DNA of 34,146 nucleotides, taken from NCBI GenBank assembly GCA_007125745.1, contig SLCQ01000177.1:1-34146 (forward strand), read 5' to 3'. Below, one piece after another: positions 1-11,463 of this stretch (positions are counted from its first letter, which is position 1; every line of letters begins with the position of its first letter). Source of the stretch: Nitrincola sp. (GTDB taxonomy: Bacteria; Pseudomonadota; Gammaproteobacteria; Pseudomonadales; Balneatricaceae). A program made the position numbers and the translations under genes. The notes under the pieces are model-generated. The model did no database searches and was not told the origin of the DNA. It worked only from the letters and a program-made list of their open reading frames with translations.

Positions 1-968
1 TCAGTTTCCCAGAAATTGAGAAGTTCGATAACTTACCAGCGCCACGCGCGGAAGGTGCTGAGGCGTTTGTATCCGTGATGGAAGGTTGCAGTAAGTATTG
101 CACCTTTTGCGTGGTTCCCTACACCCGCGGTGAAGAGGTTAGCCGACCCTTGCAGGATGTATTAAATGAAGTGCAAGAATTAGCGGAGCAAGGTGTACGT
201 GAAGTCAATTTGCTTGGTCAAAATGTCAATGCATACTGCGGTGCAACAGATGATGGTGTTGATGCTGATTTGGCAGAACTGATTCGTCGAGTAGCCGCTA
301 TAGAGGGTATTGACCGTATTCGCTTTACTACTTCGCACCCTGTTGAGTTTAGTGACAGCCTAATCGATGTCTATGCTGAAGTGCCCGAACTTGTGAGCCA
401 CCTTCACCTACCGGTACAAAGCGGTTCAGACCGAATTTTGATGGCAATGAAACGTGGCCATACGGCATTGGAATACAAATCTAAATTACGCCGTATACGT
501 AAATTGCGCCCTAATATCAGCTTCTCTTCAGACTTTATCATTGGCTTTCCTGGCGAGACAGATGCAGATTTCCAAGCCACTATGAAACTCATTGAAGACA
601 TAGGCTTTGATGCTTCTTTCAGTTTTATTTACAGCCGACGCCCTGGGACGCCCGCCGCTGATCTGCCAGACACGGTGACCGAAGATGAAAAAAAACAGCG
701 CCTAGGATTGCTTCAGCATCGCATCACGCAACAAGCGATGGAGATCAGTCGTCGTATGGTTGGTAACATCGAGTCTATTTTGGTTAATGGTTACTCCAAG
801 AAAGACCCAGGTCAGCTATCAGGTCGTACCGAAAACAACCGTGTGGTTAACTTCCGCTGTGATAACCCAGATCTGATCGGCCATTTTGCTGATGTAAAAA
901 TCGTTCAGGCATATGCCAACTCCTTAGTGGGTGAGCTGGTCAGCTCAGAGCTTGACACTACCCACTAA
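1..968 (+). CDS. miaB: tRNA-2-methylthio-N6-isopentenyladenosine methylthiotransferase MiaB (5' truncated)
   Basis: This radical-SAM enzyme adds the 2-methylthio group to isopentenyl-A37 of tRNAs that read UNN codons. The reading frame is open from base 3, so the start and the N-terminal UPF0004 domain lie outside the window. About 322 residues are visible, against roughly 474 for the E. coli protein. The radical-SAM cluster motif CxxxCxxC reads CSKYCTFC, with its three cysteine codons at bases 87, 99 and 108, followed by [18 protein letters not shown] and the [15 protein letters not shown] stretch are typical of MiaB. The C-terminal ~65 residues look like the TRAM RNA-binding domain. It is followed after 20 bp by ybeZ, the usual gammaproteobacterial miaB-ybeZYX-lnt order. 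The truncation is only a window-edge effect. Confidence 0.97.
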   Translation, partial: SFPEIEKFDNLPAPRAEGAEAFVSVMEGCSKYCTFCVVPYTRGEEVSRPLQDVLNEVQELAEQGVREVNLLGQNVNAYCGATDDGVDADLAELIRRVAAIEGIDRIRFTTSHPVEFSDSLIDVYAEVPELVSHLHLPVQSGSDRILMAMKRGHTALEYKSKLRRIRKLRPNISFSSDFIIGFPGETDADFQATMKLIEDIGFDASFSFIYSRRPGTPAADLPDTVTEDEKKQRLGLLQHRITQQAMEISRRMVGNIESILVNGYSKKDPGQLSGRTENNRVVNFRCDNPDLIGHFADVKIVQAYANSLVGELVSSELDTTH

Positions 969-988
969 TTGATTACCAGGAACTTGAA

Positions 989-1993
989 TTGTCAAATACC
1001 GATACGCTCAATTTTACCTTAGAACCCGACAACCCTAGTGCGCTTGCCAACCTCTGCGGCCAGCTTAATGAACATATTTTGCTGATTGAAGAGCGCACGG
1101 GCGTTGAAGTGCTTCACCGTGGCAGTCATTTTCAGCTATTAGGGAAACATGAAAAGTGTGCTCAAGTGAAGCCCATGCTGATTCAGCTTTATGACGATGC
1201 ATGCGCAGGAACAGAGCTCACACCTGCCCACGTTCATCTTGCGTTGAAAGCAACGGGTATTGAAAACCTGTTAAGCACCACAACACCCTATGACCGTGAC
1301 GTGACCATACGAACGCGCAAGATGCAAATTCGTCCGCGCAGTGATAATCAAAAACGCTATGTTGATTCTGTCCAACGCCTTGATATCAATTTTGGGATAG
1401 GCCCGGCCGGTACAGGGAAAACTTATTTGGCAGTTGCCTGTGCCGTTGAAGCGCTGGAACGCGAGGAGGTCAGCCGTATATTACTGGTGCGCCCTGCCGT
1501 TGAAGCAGGTGAAAAACTGGGATTTTTACCCGGTGACCTATCACAAAAAGTCGACCCCTATTTACGTCCGCTTTACGATGCTTTGTATGAGATGATCGGC
1601 ATTGAGAAGGTGGCGCGATTAATTGAAAAAAATGTCATCGAAATAGCGCCTCTGGCCTACATGCGCGGTCGCACACTCAACGGCTCATTTGTGATTTTGG
1701 ATGAATCCCAAAATACCACTCGCGAACAGATGAAGATGTTTTTGACCCGAATTGGCTTTGGCTCCACCGCCGTTATTACTGGCGATGTCACTCAGATTGA
1801 TCTGCCAAAAGGGGTTAAGTCTGGGTTAGTTCATGCCATAGAGGTGTTAAAAGATGTTGAAGGCATAGGCTTTACGCACTTCACTGCAAAAGATGTCGTC
1901 AGGCACCCATTAGTACAGCACATCGTTTTGGCCTATGATCGCTTTGAAAAGCAGGAAGCAAAACGCCAGTCAGCCGGAGAAAAGCGTGCATGA
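989..1993 (+). CDS. ybeZ: PhoH-like ATPase YbeZ
   Basis: This is a PhoH-family P-loop ATPase, a partner of the YbeY endoribonuclease in ribosome and RNA quality control in characterised relatives. The Walker A motif GPAGTGKT is at residues 138-145 and the Walker B-like FVILDESQN at 234-242, with DESQN being the PhoH signature. The N-terminal ~110 residues are the KH-like part found in YbeZ. The start is a TTG codon preceded by AGGAAC; no ATG lies upstream in frame after the miaB stop. Length is 334 residues, near the E. coli protein. Its TGA overlaps the ybeY ATG (ATGA), so the two are probably translationally coupled. Probably transcribed from upstream of miaB; no promoter is seen in the 20-bp gap. 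Confidence 0.95.
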   Translation: MSNTDTLNFTLEPDNPSALANLCGQLNEHILLIEERTGVEVLHRGSHFQLLGKHEKCAQVKPMLIQLYDDACAGTELTPAHVHLALKATGIENLLSTTTPYDRDVTIRTRKMQIRPRSDNQKRYVDSVQRLDINFGIGPAGTGKTYLAVACAVEALEREEVSRILLVRPAVEAGEKLGFLPGDLSQKVDPYLRPLYDALYEMIGIEKVARLIEKNVIEIAPLAYMRGRTLNGSFVILDESQNTTREQMKMFLTRIGFGSTAVITGDVTQIDLPKGVKSGLVHAIEVLKDVEGIGFTHFTAKDVVRHPLVQHIVLAYDRFEKQEAKRQSAGEKRA

Positions 1994-2445
1994 GCATCGA
2001 TGTAGATATTCAGATCGCTGTTGAAAATCAGTCCATACCAGAGATCACAGAGTTCCAGCACTGGGTGGCCTTAGCGCTTGAAAATCGCATGAATGAAGCC
2101 GAGCTGTGCATTCGCATTGTATCTTCATCAGAAAGCCAGGAACTCAACAAGACTTGGCGCGGTAAAGACAAGCCGACCAATGTGCTCTCTTTTCCTTTTG
2201 AAGCGCCACCTGGCTTCACCTCGGCTATGATCGGTGATTTAGCCATTTGCGCTGAAGTCGTTGCGACTGAAGCTCAAGAACAAAATAAATCCTTAACAGC
2301 CCATTGGGCACACATGGTGATACATGGGGTCTTGCATCTGATCGGATTCGATCATATAAAGGATGCTGATTCGGAAGAGATGGAAGCGCTGGAGATACAA
2401 CTCTTAGCGCAACTCGATATTCCCAACCCTTATATTTCCGCTTAG
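1990..2445 (+). CDS. ybeY: endoribonuclease YbeY (16S rRNA 3'-end maturation)
   Basis: YbeY is a single-domain zinc metalloprotein with endoribonuclease activity, needed for 16S rRNA 3'-end processing and 70S quality control. The zinc-binding signature H-x3-H-x5-H is complete: HGVLHLIGFDH, with histidines at residues 112, 116 and 122. The family motif TNVLSFPFE is also present. Length is 151 residues, typical for the family. The ATG overlaps the ybeZ stop by 4 bp. corC begins 8 bp after the stop, so the gene sits in the middle of a tight operon. Confidence 0.96.
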   Translation: MSIDVDIQIAVENQSIPEITEFQHWVALALENRMNEAELCIRIVSSSESQELNKTWRGKDKPTNVLSFPFEAPPGFTSAMIGDLAICAEVVATEAQEQNKSLTAHWAHMVIHGVLHLIGFDHIKDADSEEMEALEIQLLAQLDIPNPYISA

Positions 2446-2453
2446 AGGACAAC

Positions 2454-3293
2454 ATGAGCGAAGAGCGATCGGGAAGTACACAGAAAGGCTGGCTAGGAAA
2501 GATAGCGCAAGCCTTTTCGGATGAACCTCCAACACGTGATGATTTAGTTAACGGCCTGTATGAAGCCGCCGAAGCAGGCGTTTTGGATAACGATGCACTC
2601 ACGATTATTGAAGGTGCGATGCAGGTTTCTGACATGCGCGTGCGTGACGCGATGATTCCAAGATCACAGATGACCATGGTTCAAATCAACCAACGGCCCG
2701 TTGATTTTCTTCCCGTGATTATCGATACCGCCCACTCCCGCTTTCCAGTGTGTGGTGAGAATCCTGACGAAGTTGTTGGCATATTACTGGCCAAAGATTT
2801 ATTAACCTATGTCTTAGATGGCAATATGGAAAACTTCTCTATCTGTGATTGCTTAAGACCCGCTGTTTTCATTCCTGAAGGTAAACGTTTAAATGTCTTA
2901 CTTCGAGAATTTCGAGGCACACGTAACCATATGGCCATAGTGGTGGATGAATATGGCGGCGTATCTGGGCTCATTACGATTGAAGACGTGCTAGAGCAGA
3001 TTGTCGGCGAAATCGAAGATGAGCACGATGAAGATGAGAATGAGGGTAATATCAAAGCACTGGATGATAAAGGATATCTGGTCAAAGCCTTGACGCCCAT
3101 TGACGACTTTAACGAGTTTTTCAACACTGAGTTTTCAGATGGAGAATTCGATACAATCGGTGGAATCGTCACGCAAAGTTTTGGCCGCTTACCCAGCAAA
3201 GGGGAAAGTGTCAGTTTAGAAGGTATCAGCTTTAGTGTTCTATCAGCTGATACGCGTCGCGTGAAACTATTACAAGTCACCCCTGAAAACTAA
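2454..3293 (+). CDS. corC: CorC/YbeX family protein with paired CBS domains and transporter-associated domain
   Basis: This is a soluble CorC-type protein. The historical role is magnesium and cobalt efflux together with CorA; more recent work on E. coli YbeX links it to ribosome biology, so the precise function is open. Paired CBS motifs run from about residue 65 to 190 (VRDAMIPRSQM, then HMAIVVDEYGGVSGLITIEDVLEQIVGEIEDE, shown here only by its key residues VDEYGG and EDVLEQ). An acidic linker with several Asp/Glu repeats follows. The C-terminal ~80 residues, with DGEFDTIGG, are the CorC_HlyC transporter-associated domain. There is no N-terminal DUF21 membrane domain, so this is the short form. 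Start ATG has GAGGAC just upstream. Length is 279 residues. Confidence 0.93.
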   Translation: MSEERSGSTQKGWLGKIAQAFSDEPPTRDDLVNGLYEAAEAGVLDNDALTIIEGAMQVSDMRVRDAMIPRSQMTMVQINQRPVDFLPVIIDTAHSRFPVCGENPDEVVGILLAKDLLTYVLDGNMENFSICDCLRPAVFIPEGKRLNVLLREFRGTRNHMAIVVDEYGGVSGLITIEDVLEQIVGEIEDEHDEDENEGNIKALDDKGYLVKALTPIDDFNEFFNTEFSDGEFDTIGGIVTQSFGRLPSKGESVSLEGISFSVLSADTRRVKLLQVTPEN

Positions 3294-3360
3294 TGCTAAT
3301 CACCTTTTTTTGACACCACGTATTTTGAAAAACACTATTTCGAAAACGAGCCCGGCGTTC

Positions 3361-4875
3361 ATGTTTAAGTCTTTGCCAGCAAAAGCACTCACCGCCATTC
3401 TTGCTGGCGCCATCATGGTGCTTGCCTTTTCACCTTTTGATCTATTTTTGCTGATTCTCGTGGGGCCCGCAATCCTTTACTGGCTTTTGCTGAACTTGAG
3501 CACTCAGCGTCAAGCACTCCTAATCGGCTGGTGTTTTGGCTTTGGCTTGTTTGGCGCAGGGGTGTCATGGGTTTGGGTTAGTATTCATGTGTATGGCTAT
3601 ACCTCAGTGCCGATTGCTACGCTAGCCACACTTTTATTCGTCTCCGGCCTAGCACTTTTGTTTGCCATACAGGCCTGGATATTTTTCCGCTTTCTGAGAC
3701 AACGCGCCTACCCTTGGATAGGTTTTATTGCAGTGTGGGTACTCTTTGAGTGGCTTCGCAGTTGGTTTTTAACAGGCTTTCCATGGTTACTAACGGGTTA
3801 CGCATGGCTGGATACCCCCTTGAGTTCATTAGCCAATCTTTTAGGTGTATGGGGGCTTTCGCTCATGACCCTGTGCTTGTCCATTGCTGGATTTCAAGCA
3901 ATTAAGCACCGGTCTACTGCGGCTTTTATCATCGCATTAGCGCTACCTATGGTGGCTATCTTTTTACCCCAAGAATGGACTCACACTCGACCAGACAGTG
4001 AACTTAAGGTTGCTCTTATTCAACCGAACATTTCTCAGCATGATAAATGGGACAGACGGTTACTTGCTCCGATGCTTCAGCACTTAGTCGACTTGAGTCA
4101 ACCCTATCAGGATCATGATCTGATTGTGTGGCCTGAAACAGCCATACCATCACTCTATTTCCAAGCGGCGCCTTATATTGAACCTTTTTTTGCACAGCTA
4201 GAAAAGCGCAACACGACTTTGATGAGCGGCTTCCCTTACATGACCTACGATTCTCGCAACCCTGAAATTCGGCGCTTCCACAACAGCATCGGCATTTTTA
4301 GCCATGGCGATGGGGTCTACCATAAACAACGCCTAGTTCCTTTTGGAGAATATGTTCCCTTCGAGGATCAATTGCGTGGGTTGATTCATTTTTTTGACTT
4401 ACCCATGTCGGAGTTTAGCTTACCTGAAGATACTGAGTTGACGTTAAACGTTAAAGGTAGACGACTCGCCCCCTTAATCTGCTACGAAATAGCCTATCCA
4501 GAGCTGACTCGACGATCATCGAAACAAGCAGATATCATCATCACAGTGTCTAACGATGCCTGGTTTGGGGATTCTTTAGCGGCAGATCAGCACTTTCAAA
4601 TTGCCCGTATGCGTGCCCTAGAAAATGGTCGTTGGTTAATACGAGGAACCAACGATGGCATCACCGCTCTTGTGGCACCCAATGGCGACCTTGTCCAGCG
4701 TATTAGCCGTGAGCACGCTGGCGTATTAAGCGCCAGCGTACCTTCAATGGAAGGCCACACTCCCTATCAGCGCTGGGGTATTTGGCCCACCTTGTTAACG
4801 AGTCTGGTGTTACTTGTCATCGCTTTCTGGCCAGGGGCGCGGCAAACGGTCAAAGATAACACTATGGCAAGCTGA
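3361..4875 (+). CDS. lnt: apolipoprotein N-acyltransferase Lnt
   Basis: Lnt is an inner-membrane enzyme that adds the third acyl chain to the N-terminal cysteine of lipoproteins, the step before Lol sorting. The N-terminal ~200 residues hold about six to seven hydrophobic segments. They are followed by a nitrilase-like periplasmic domain and a C-terminal membrane anchor. Catalytic triad residues are visible: Glu259 in WPETAIPSL, Lys322 in YHKQRLVPFGEY and Cys374 in LICYEIAYPEL, counted from the ATG used here. The frame is also open from a TTG at 3310, which would add 17 residues. I prefer the ATG because the family N-terminus aligns there, but neither start has a clear Shine-Dalgarno. The 3' end overlaps a convergent gene by 66 bp. 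Confidence 0.96.
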   Translation: MFKSLPAKALTAILAGAIMVLAFSPFDLFLLILVGPAILYWLLLNLSTQRQALLIGWCFGFGLFGAGVSWVWVSIHVYGYTSVPIATLATLLFVSGLALLFAIQAWIFFRFLRQRAYPWIGFIAVWVLFEWLRSWFLTGFPWLLTGYAWLDTPLSSLANLLGVWGLSLMTLCLSIAGFQAIKHRSTAAFIIALALPMVAIFLPQEWTHTRPDSELKVALIQPNISQHDKWDRRLLAPMLQHLVDLSQPYQDHDLIVWPETAIPSLYFQAAPYIEPFFAQLEKRNTTLMSGFPYMTYDSRNPEIRRFHNSIGIFSHGDGVYHKQRLVPFGEYVPFEDQLRGLIHFFDLPMSEFSLPEDTELTLNVKGRRLAPLICYEIAYPELTRRSSKQADIIITVSNDAWFGDSLAADQHFQIARMRALENGRWLIRGTNDGITALVAPNGDLVQRISREHAGVLSASVPSMEGHTPYQRWGIWPTLLTSLVLLVIAFWPGARQTVKDNTMAS

Positions 4876-5364
4876 GCAGGGTTGAATCGCATCACTGCGA
4901 ATTAACAGTTGTTGCTCACCACAATTAACACAGACCAGCCTGCCCGGTAGCGTAATTTCACCTGCCAAATACTGTTGTTCATCATGGGTTAACTGCTCTC
5001 GAAGGAGCTCATGCTGTACACGCGTTTTATCAGCCAGATCCCAAATACGATTCATGACCGCATTTTCAAGAGCATTCAGATCGAAATTTAACCATGCGGC
5101 AATCCCTTCGCCAGTTTCATGCGCATAGTAACCGATCTGTTTCAAGTCTCGCTCAATATAGGCACTTAACAGATCCATCTCATCACGTGTCATCTCTTCG
5201 GCAGCCATTTCCAACTCAATCGCTTCGTGGATGCGCAACTGCAGTGATTCCCAAGTACTCTCACCGGCCTCATCAAGGCTTCGACGCAAACGATCTAAAA
5301 TACGATCATAGGCAGCTGGGGCTATTTCTGAGTGTTGTACAGGTTTTTTATTTGTATCGTTCAT
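4810..5364 (-). CDS. zinc-ribbon-containing protein, YbeL/DUF1451 family
   Basis: This is a soluble protein of the YbeL-like (DUF1451) family, whose molecular role is not established. The N-terminal ~130 residues are charged and predicted helical. The C-terminus carries a zinc ribbon with two cysteine pairs, CVNCG and CSACH, about 20 residues apart. The start is taken as the ATG at 5364, with TAAGGAG nine bases upstream. A GTG one codon earlier (5367) is equally in frame and also well spaced. The gene lies between lnt and leuS, a neighbourhood familiar from pseudomonads. Its last ~22 codons overlap the antiparallel lnt 3' end. Length is 184 residues. Confidence 0.85.
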   Translation of the reverse strand: MNDTNKKPVQHSEIAPAAYDRILDRLRRSLDEAGESTWESLQLRIHEAIELEMAAEEMTRDEMDLLSAYIERDLKQIGYYAHETGEGIAAWLNFDLNALENAVMNRIWDLADKTRVQHELLREQLTHDEQQYLAGEITLPGRLVCVNCGEQQLLIRSDAIQPCSACHSVIFDRLPRPWPESDDK

Positions 5365-8121
<2,757 letters not shown>

Positions 8122-8131
8122 GAGCCTTTAT

Positions 8132-8653
8132 ATGATGAATAGAGGATACCGAATGCAAAGTCATCAAAATAAGCTTATTGTTTTGATGATCTGTACGCTA
8201 ATGGTGATAGCGAGTGGCTGTGGATTTAAGCTTCGCGGACTTTATGATATTCCCAGTAGCTTAACGCATGTTGCTATAGTCACTGAAGATCGTAGTTCTG
8301 CTCTGGCTGATACACTTCAAGAGGCGCTGGAAAGCAATGGTGTGACAGTAGATAGCCAAGCGCCCTATCGTATAGAGATAGTGGAAGAGCGCATGACTCG
8401 CCGTACGTTATCATTGGATAGCAGTGCTCGTGCATCAGAATATGAACTAAGAGGCGAAGTGACCTTTCAGGTTACCGACCAAGATGATCAGTTGATTCTG
8501 ACACCACGGACTTTAGCATCAGAACGTTCATATGAAGTTGATAGCTCAAATATTACCGCGAGCGAATCCCAAGAACCTGTTCTACGACAACAAATTCGTC
8601 AAGACCTTTCTCAGCAGATCATGCGTCAGTATATCAGGATTCAAGTTCAGTGA
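8132..8653 (+). CDS. lptE: LPS-assembly lipoprotein LptE
   Basis: LptE is an outer-membrane lipoprotein that plugs the LptD barrel and helps insert lipopolysaccharide. A short basic N-terminus and hydrophobic stretch end in the lipobox ASGC, with Cys30 as the predicted lipidated residue. The mature protein begins CGFKLRG, matching the CGFxLRG start of this family. AGGAG lies seven bases before the ATG used here; another in-frame ATG at 8153 would shorten the signal peptide by seven residues. Length is 173 residues, near the E. coli protein. The stop overlaps the holA GTG (GTGA), implying translational coupling. The DsbA-like maturation machinery and lptD are not in this window. Confidence 0.93.
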   Translation: MMNRGYRMQSHQNKLIVLMICTLMVIASGCGFKLRGLYDIPSSLTHVAIVTEDRSSALADTLQEALESNGVTVDSQAPYRIEIVEERMTRRTLSLDSSARASEYELRGEVTFQVTDQDDQLILTPRTLASERSYEVDSSNITASESQEPVLRQQIRQDLSQQIMRQYIRIQVQ

Positions 8654-9684
8654 AGGTGAGAAGCGACCAGCTAGAGGCTGTGTTGCAGGGATATCAAGGT
8701 CCCAGCATCTTTTTGGTGCTAGGTGATGAGCCGCTACAATCACAGGAGGCTTGTGATTGTTTTCGACGATATTTAAAAACACTACACTATAGCGAACGTG
8801 ATCTGCACCACGTGGATGCAAGCTTCAACTGGGAAAGTGTACTCCTAAGTACCAATGCCCTGTCTCTTTTTGCTGAACGCAAACTGCTTGAAGTACGTGT
8901 GGGTAGCCATAAAATTAATAAAGCGGATGGCCAGTTCTTACTACGCTGGCTAGAGGATCCAGCGCCTGATACAGCACTGCTTATCATCATCGACAAACTC
9001 GACGGTGCGAGCAAAAAAACGGCCTGGTTCAAACACATTGAATCTAAAGGTGTCCTTGTTGAGGTACACAGCCCAGAGACGCATCAACTTCCTCAGTGGT
9101 TATCTAATCGCGCCAAATCGCTCGGTATCCAGCTTGATCATGAAGCCTTGCAAATTCTCTGTGAACGAGTAGAGGGAAATCTGCTTGCTGCGCATCAAGA
9201 ATTAGCTAAGCTTCAGTTGCTATATAGCAGTCATACCATTAGTGCCGAACAAGTAGTCGCGTCGGTATCGGACAGTTCTCGCTACGATGTTTTTGCCCTG
9301 ACTGAAGCTGCGCTGGCACATCAACCCGACCGATGCGAAAAAATCCTGAACGCATTGATGCATGAAGGGTTAGAGCCTCCCATTATTCTTTGGGCGCTGA
9401 CGCGGGAAATTCGTACACTCTATAATGTTCAACTGGCACTGCAACAGGGACAGTCATACGATAGCTTATGCCAAAAAGAGCGGATATGGGGTAAGCGCAA
9501 GATGCTGGTTCGCAAAGCCAGTCAACAAATACCCGCGACTGCACTGGAATCGATGCTCCAAACCGCCTCTCTTGCGGATCAGGCTATCAAAGGAATGAAT
9601 CGTGATAACCCATGGCTTATCCTTAGGCAAATGGCGTTACAATTGGCCGGGACTCCCCTATTGACCCAATCACTGAGTGGATAG
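8650..9684 (+). CDS. holA: DNA polymerase III delta subunit HolA
   Basis: The delta subunit of the clamp loader opens the beta sliding clamp. The N-terminal segment fits the family pattern: RSDQLEAVLQG, then FLVLGDEPLQSQEA in the position of the E. coli LLGNDPLLLQES stretch. Family-like features follow through the AAA+-like domain (LIIIDKLDGASKKTAWF) and the C-terminal collar domain (SSRYDVFALTEAAL, WALTREIRTLYNV). Length is 344 residues, matching E. coli (343). The start is GTG, overlapping the lptE stop by 4 bp; another GTG two codons later is also possible. The order leuS-lptE-holA is the enterobacterial one. In E. coli nadD follows, whereas here a cytochrome gene does. Confidence 0.95.
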   Translation: MKVRSDQLEAVLQGYQGPSIFLVLGDEPLQSQEACDCFRRYLKTLHYSERDLHHVDASFNWESVLLSTNALSLFAERKLLEVRVGSHKINKADGQFLLRWLEDPAPDTALLIIIDKLDGASKKTAWFKHIESKGVLVEVHSPETHQLPQWLSNRAKSLGIQLDHEALQILCERVEGNLLAAHQELAKLQLLYSSHTISAEQVVASVSDSSRYDVFALTEAALAHQPDRCEKILNALMHEGLEPPIILWALTREIRTLYNVQLALQQGQSYDSLCQKERIWGKRKMLVRKASQQIPATALESMLQTASLADQAIKGMNRDNPWLILRQMALQLAGTPLLTQSLSG

Positions 9685-9688
9685 TTAG

Positions 9689-10036
9689 ATGATTCGTTAT
9701 TCTTGGATTCTCTTCACCATCACTGCGTTATTACTGACCGGATGCGACCGCGAGCCCTCACCTCAAAATATGACTCGAGGTGACCAGCTTTATGCCTACT
9801 ACTGTAAAGAGTGCCATACCTATAAAGGATTAGGTGACGAACTACAAAACTTACCCCCAGGCGTCAGCCAACTTGAAGTTCATGATGTGGTACTCATTAT
9901 TAAACATGGTGCGCAACTAGGACATCCTATGGGCACCTTTCCTGGCCTTAGCGATGAGCAAGCCTTTACCGTTGCTGAGTATGCCGTTCAGATGCGTCGA
10001 CGGATACGTGAAGAACAGTTAACCCACTCTGACTAA
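9689..10036 (+). CDS. small lipoprotein c-type cytochrome
   Basis: This is a monoheme cytochrome c predicted to be membrane-anchored as a lipoprotein on the periplasmic side. The signal peptide ends in LLTGC, making Cys19 the lipidation site. The heme motif CKECH is at residues 39-43, and Met81 in GHPMGTFPG is the likely sixth ligand. Length is 115 residues, close to class I soluble cytochromes. It follows holA by 4 bp and overlaps the ntrC stop by 4 bp tail to tail. The electron-transfer partner cannot be deduced: no oxidase or dehydrogenase gene lies nearby. Confidence 0.88.
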   Translation: MIRYSWILFTITALLLTGCDREPSPQNMTRGDQLYAYYCKECHTYKGLGDELQNLPPGVSQLEVHDVVLIIKHGAQLGHPMGTFPGLSDEQAFTVAEYAVQMRRRIREEQLTHSD

Positions 10037-11463
10037 CTGTCTTCATCTTCTTCAAGGGTTTCCATACCCAAATCTTTGATTTTACGCGTGAGTGTATTTC
10101 GCCCCCAACCTAAAAGTTCAGCGGCATCGCGCTTTCGTCCCGCTGTATGCTTGAGTGCGACCTCAATCATCGCCTGCTCGAACAAGGGTAGAGCCTCATT
10201 TAAAATACCTTTTCGACCTCGAGATAGTTGTTGATCTGCCCAATTTCTCAGCATTTGATCCCAATTCCCTTCGAGCATGTGACTGGTTTCAGGGCGATCT
10301 AACAGTTCAGGAGGTAGGTCAGAAATCAACACTTCTCTTCCTGATGCCATCACTGTTAGCCATCGACAGGTATTTTCTAGTTGTCGAACATTACCTGGCC
10401 AAGGTAGTTCGCACATAAATTCTTCTGTTTCAGGTTTTAAGGTTTTTGGTTCAACATTAAGCTCTTCGGCTGATCGAGACAGGAAATATCGTGCTAAACG
10501 AGGAATATCTTCGCGGCGCTGGGATAAGCGCGGAATGTGAATACGAATAACATTCAAGCGATGAAATAGATCCTCCCTAAAGCGCCCCTCTTGCACTAAG
10601 TTTTCTAAGTTTTGGTGTGTTGCAGCAATGATTCGCACATCTACTTTGACCGGAGTATGGCCACCTACGCGATAAAACTCACCATCTGCGAGTACCCTCA
10701 ATAAACGGGTCTGAGTATCGGCTGGCATATCTCCTATTTCATCGAGAAACAGTGTTCCTCCATCAGCTTGCTCGAAGCGACCCCGTCGCGCAGCGGCCGC
10801 TCCCGTAAATGCACCTTTTTCATGACCAAAGAGTTCAGACTCAATTAAATCTTTTGGAATAGCCGCCATATTTAATGGAATAAATGGATGAGCGACACGC
10901 GGACTATGACGGTGAAGCGCATGTGCAACAAGCTCTTTACCCGTTCCAGAATCACCATTGATCAACACAGTAATATTGGATTGAGACAGGCGACCTATGG
11001 CACGAAACACTTCCTGCATGGCAGGTGCTTCGCCAATAATTTCTGCGGTATCTGTCTCCAATGAGGCAGGCACTGTTTGCCGCTGCTCATGTGCATGCAC
11101 AACCGCTCTAGAAACCAGTGCAACAGCATCATCAACATCAAAGGGCTTAGGCAAGTATTCGAACGCCCCTCCGCGATATGAAGCGACTGCGCTGTCTAAA
11201 TCGGAGTGCGCCGTCATAATGATAATTGGAATCAACGGATAATCTTTATGAATACGCTCTAACAAAGCCAAACCATCCATACCTGGCATACGGATGTCAC
11301 TGATGATTGCATCCGGCTGTTCTTGGTTTAATTTTTGTAATAACGGATCCGCACCCTCAAATAGCGTGGTTTTAAGCCCTGCAGAGGTTAATGCTTTATC
11401 AAGCACCCAGCGTATCGATCGGTCATCATCAACTACCCAGACGTTACCGTTTGTTTTCATCAT
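10033..11463 (-). CDS. ntrC: nitrogen regulation response regulator NtrC (NR(I))
   Basis: NtrC is a sigma-54-dependent activator phosphorylated by NtrB under nitrogen limitation. Domains in order are: a receiver with acidic pocket VVDDD and phospho-acceptor Asp56 in [12 protein letters not shown] (Asp55 if the second Met is used); an AAA+ domain with Walker A GDSGTGKE, the sigma-54-contacting GAFTGA loop and [10 protein letters not shown]; and a C-terminal Fis-type helix-turn-helix ([16 protein letters not shown]). Length is 476 residues against 469 in E. coli. Two ATGs are adjacent at the start, with GGAGA five bases upstream. The ntrB coding sequence overlaps the ntrC start by 20 bp. It presumably acts at the sigma-54 promoters found at 14258 and 22605-22827. 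Confidence 0.97.
   Translation of the reverse strand: MMKTNGNVWVVDDDRSIRWVLDKALTSAGLKTTLFEGADPLLQKLNQEQPDAIISDIRMPGMDGLALLERIHKDYPLIPIIIMTAHSDLDSAVASYRGGAFEYLPKPFDVDDAVALVSRAVVHAHEQRQTVPASLETDTAEIIGEAPAMQEVFRAIGRLSQSNITVLINGDSGTGKELVAHALHRHSPRVAHPFIPLNMAAIPKDLIESELFGHEKGAFTGAAAARRGRFEQADGGTLFLDEIGDMPADTQTRLLRVLADGEFYRVGGHTPVKVDVRIIAATHQNLENLVQEGRFREDLFHRLNVIRIHIPRLSQRREDIPRLARYFLSRSAEELNVEPKTLKPETEEFMCELPWPGNVRQLENTCRWLTVMASGREVLISDLPPELLDRPETSHMLEGNWDQMLRNWADQQLSRGRKGILNEALPLFEQAMIEVALKHTAGRKRDAAELLGWGRNTLTRKIKDLGMETLEEDEDS

Noticed and set aside
2807-3280. Minus-strand open frame of 157 codons inside corC
   Set aside because: Ser-rich reverse translation of the acidic CorC region, with no independent evidence of a gene.
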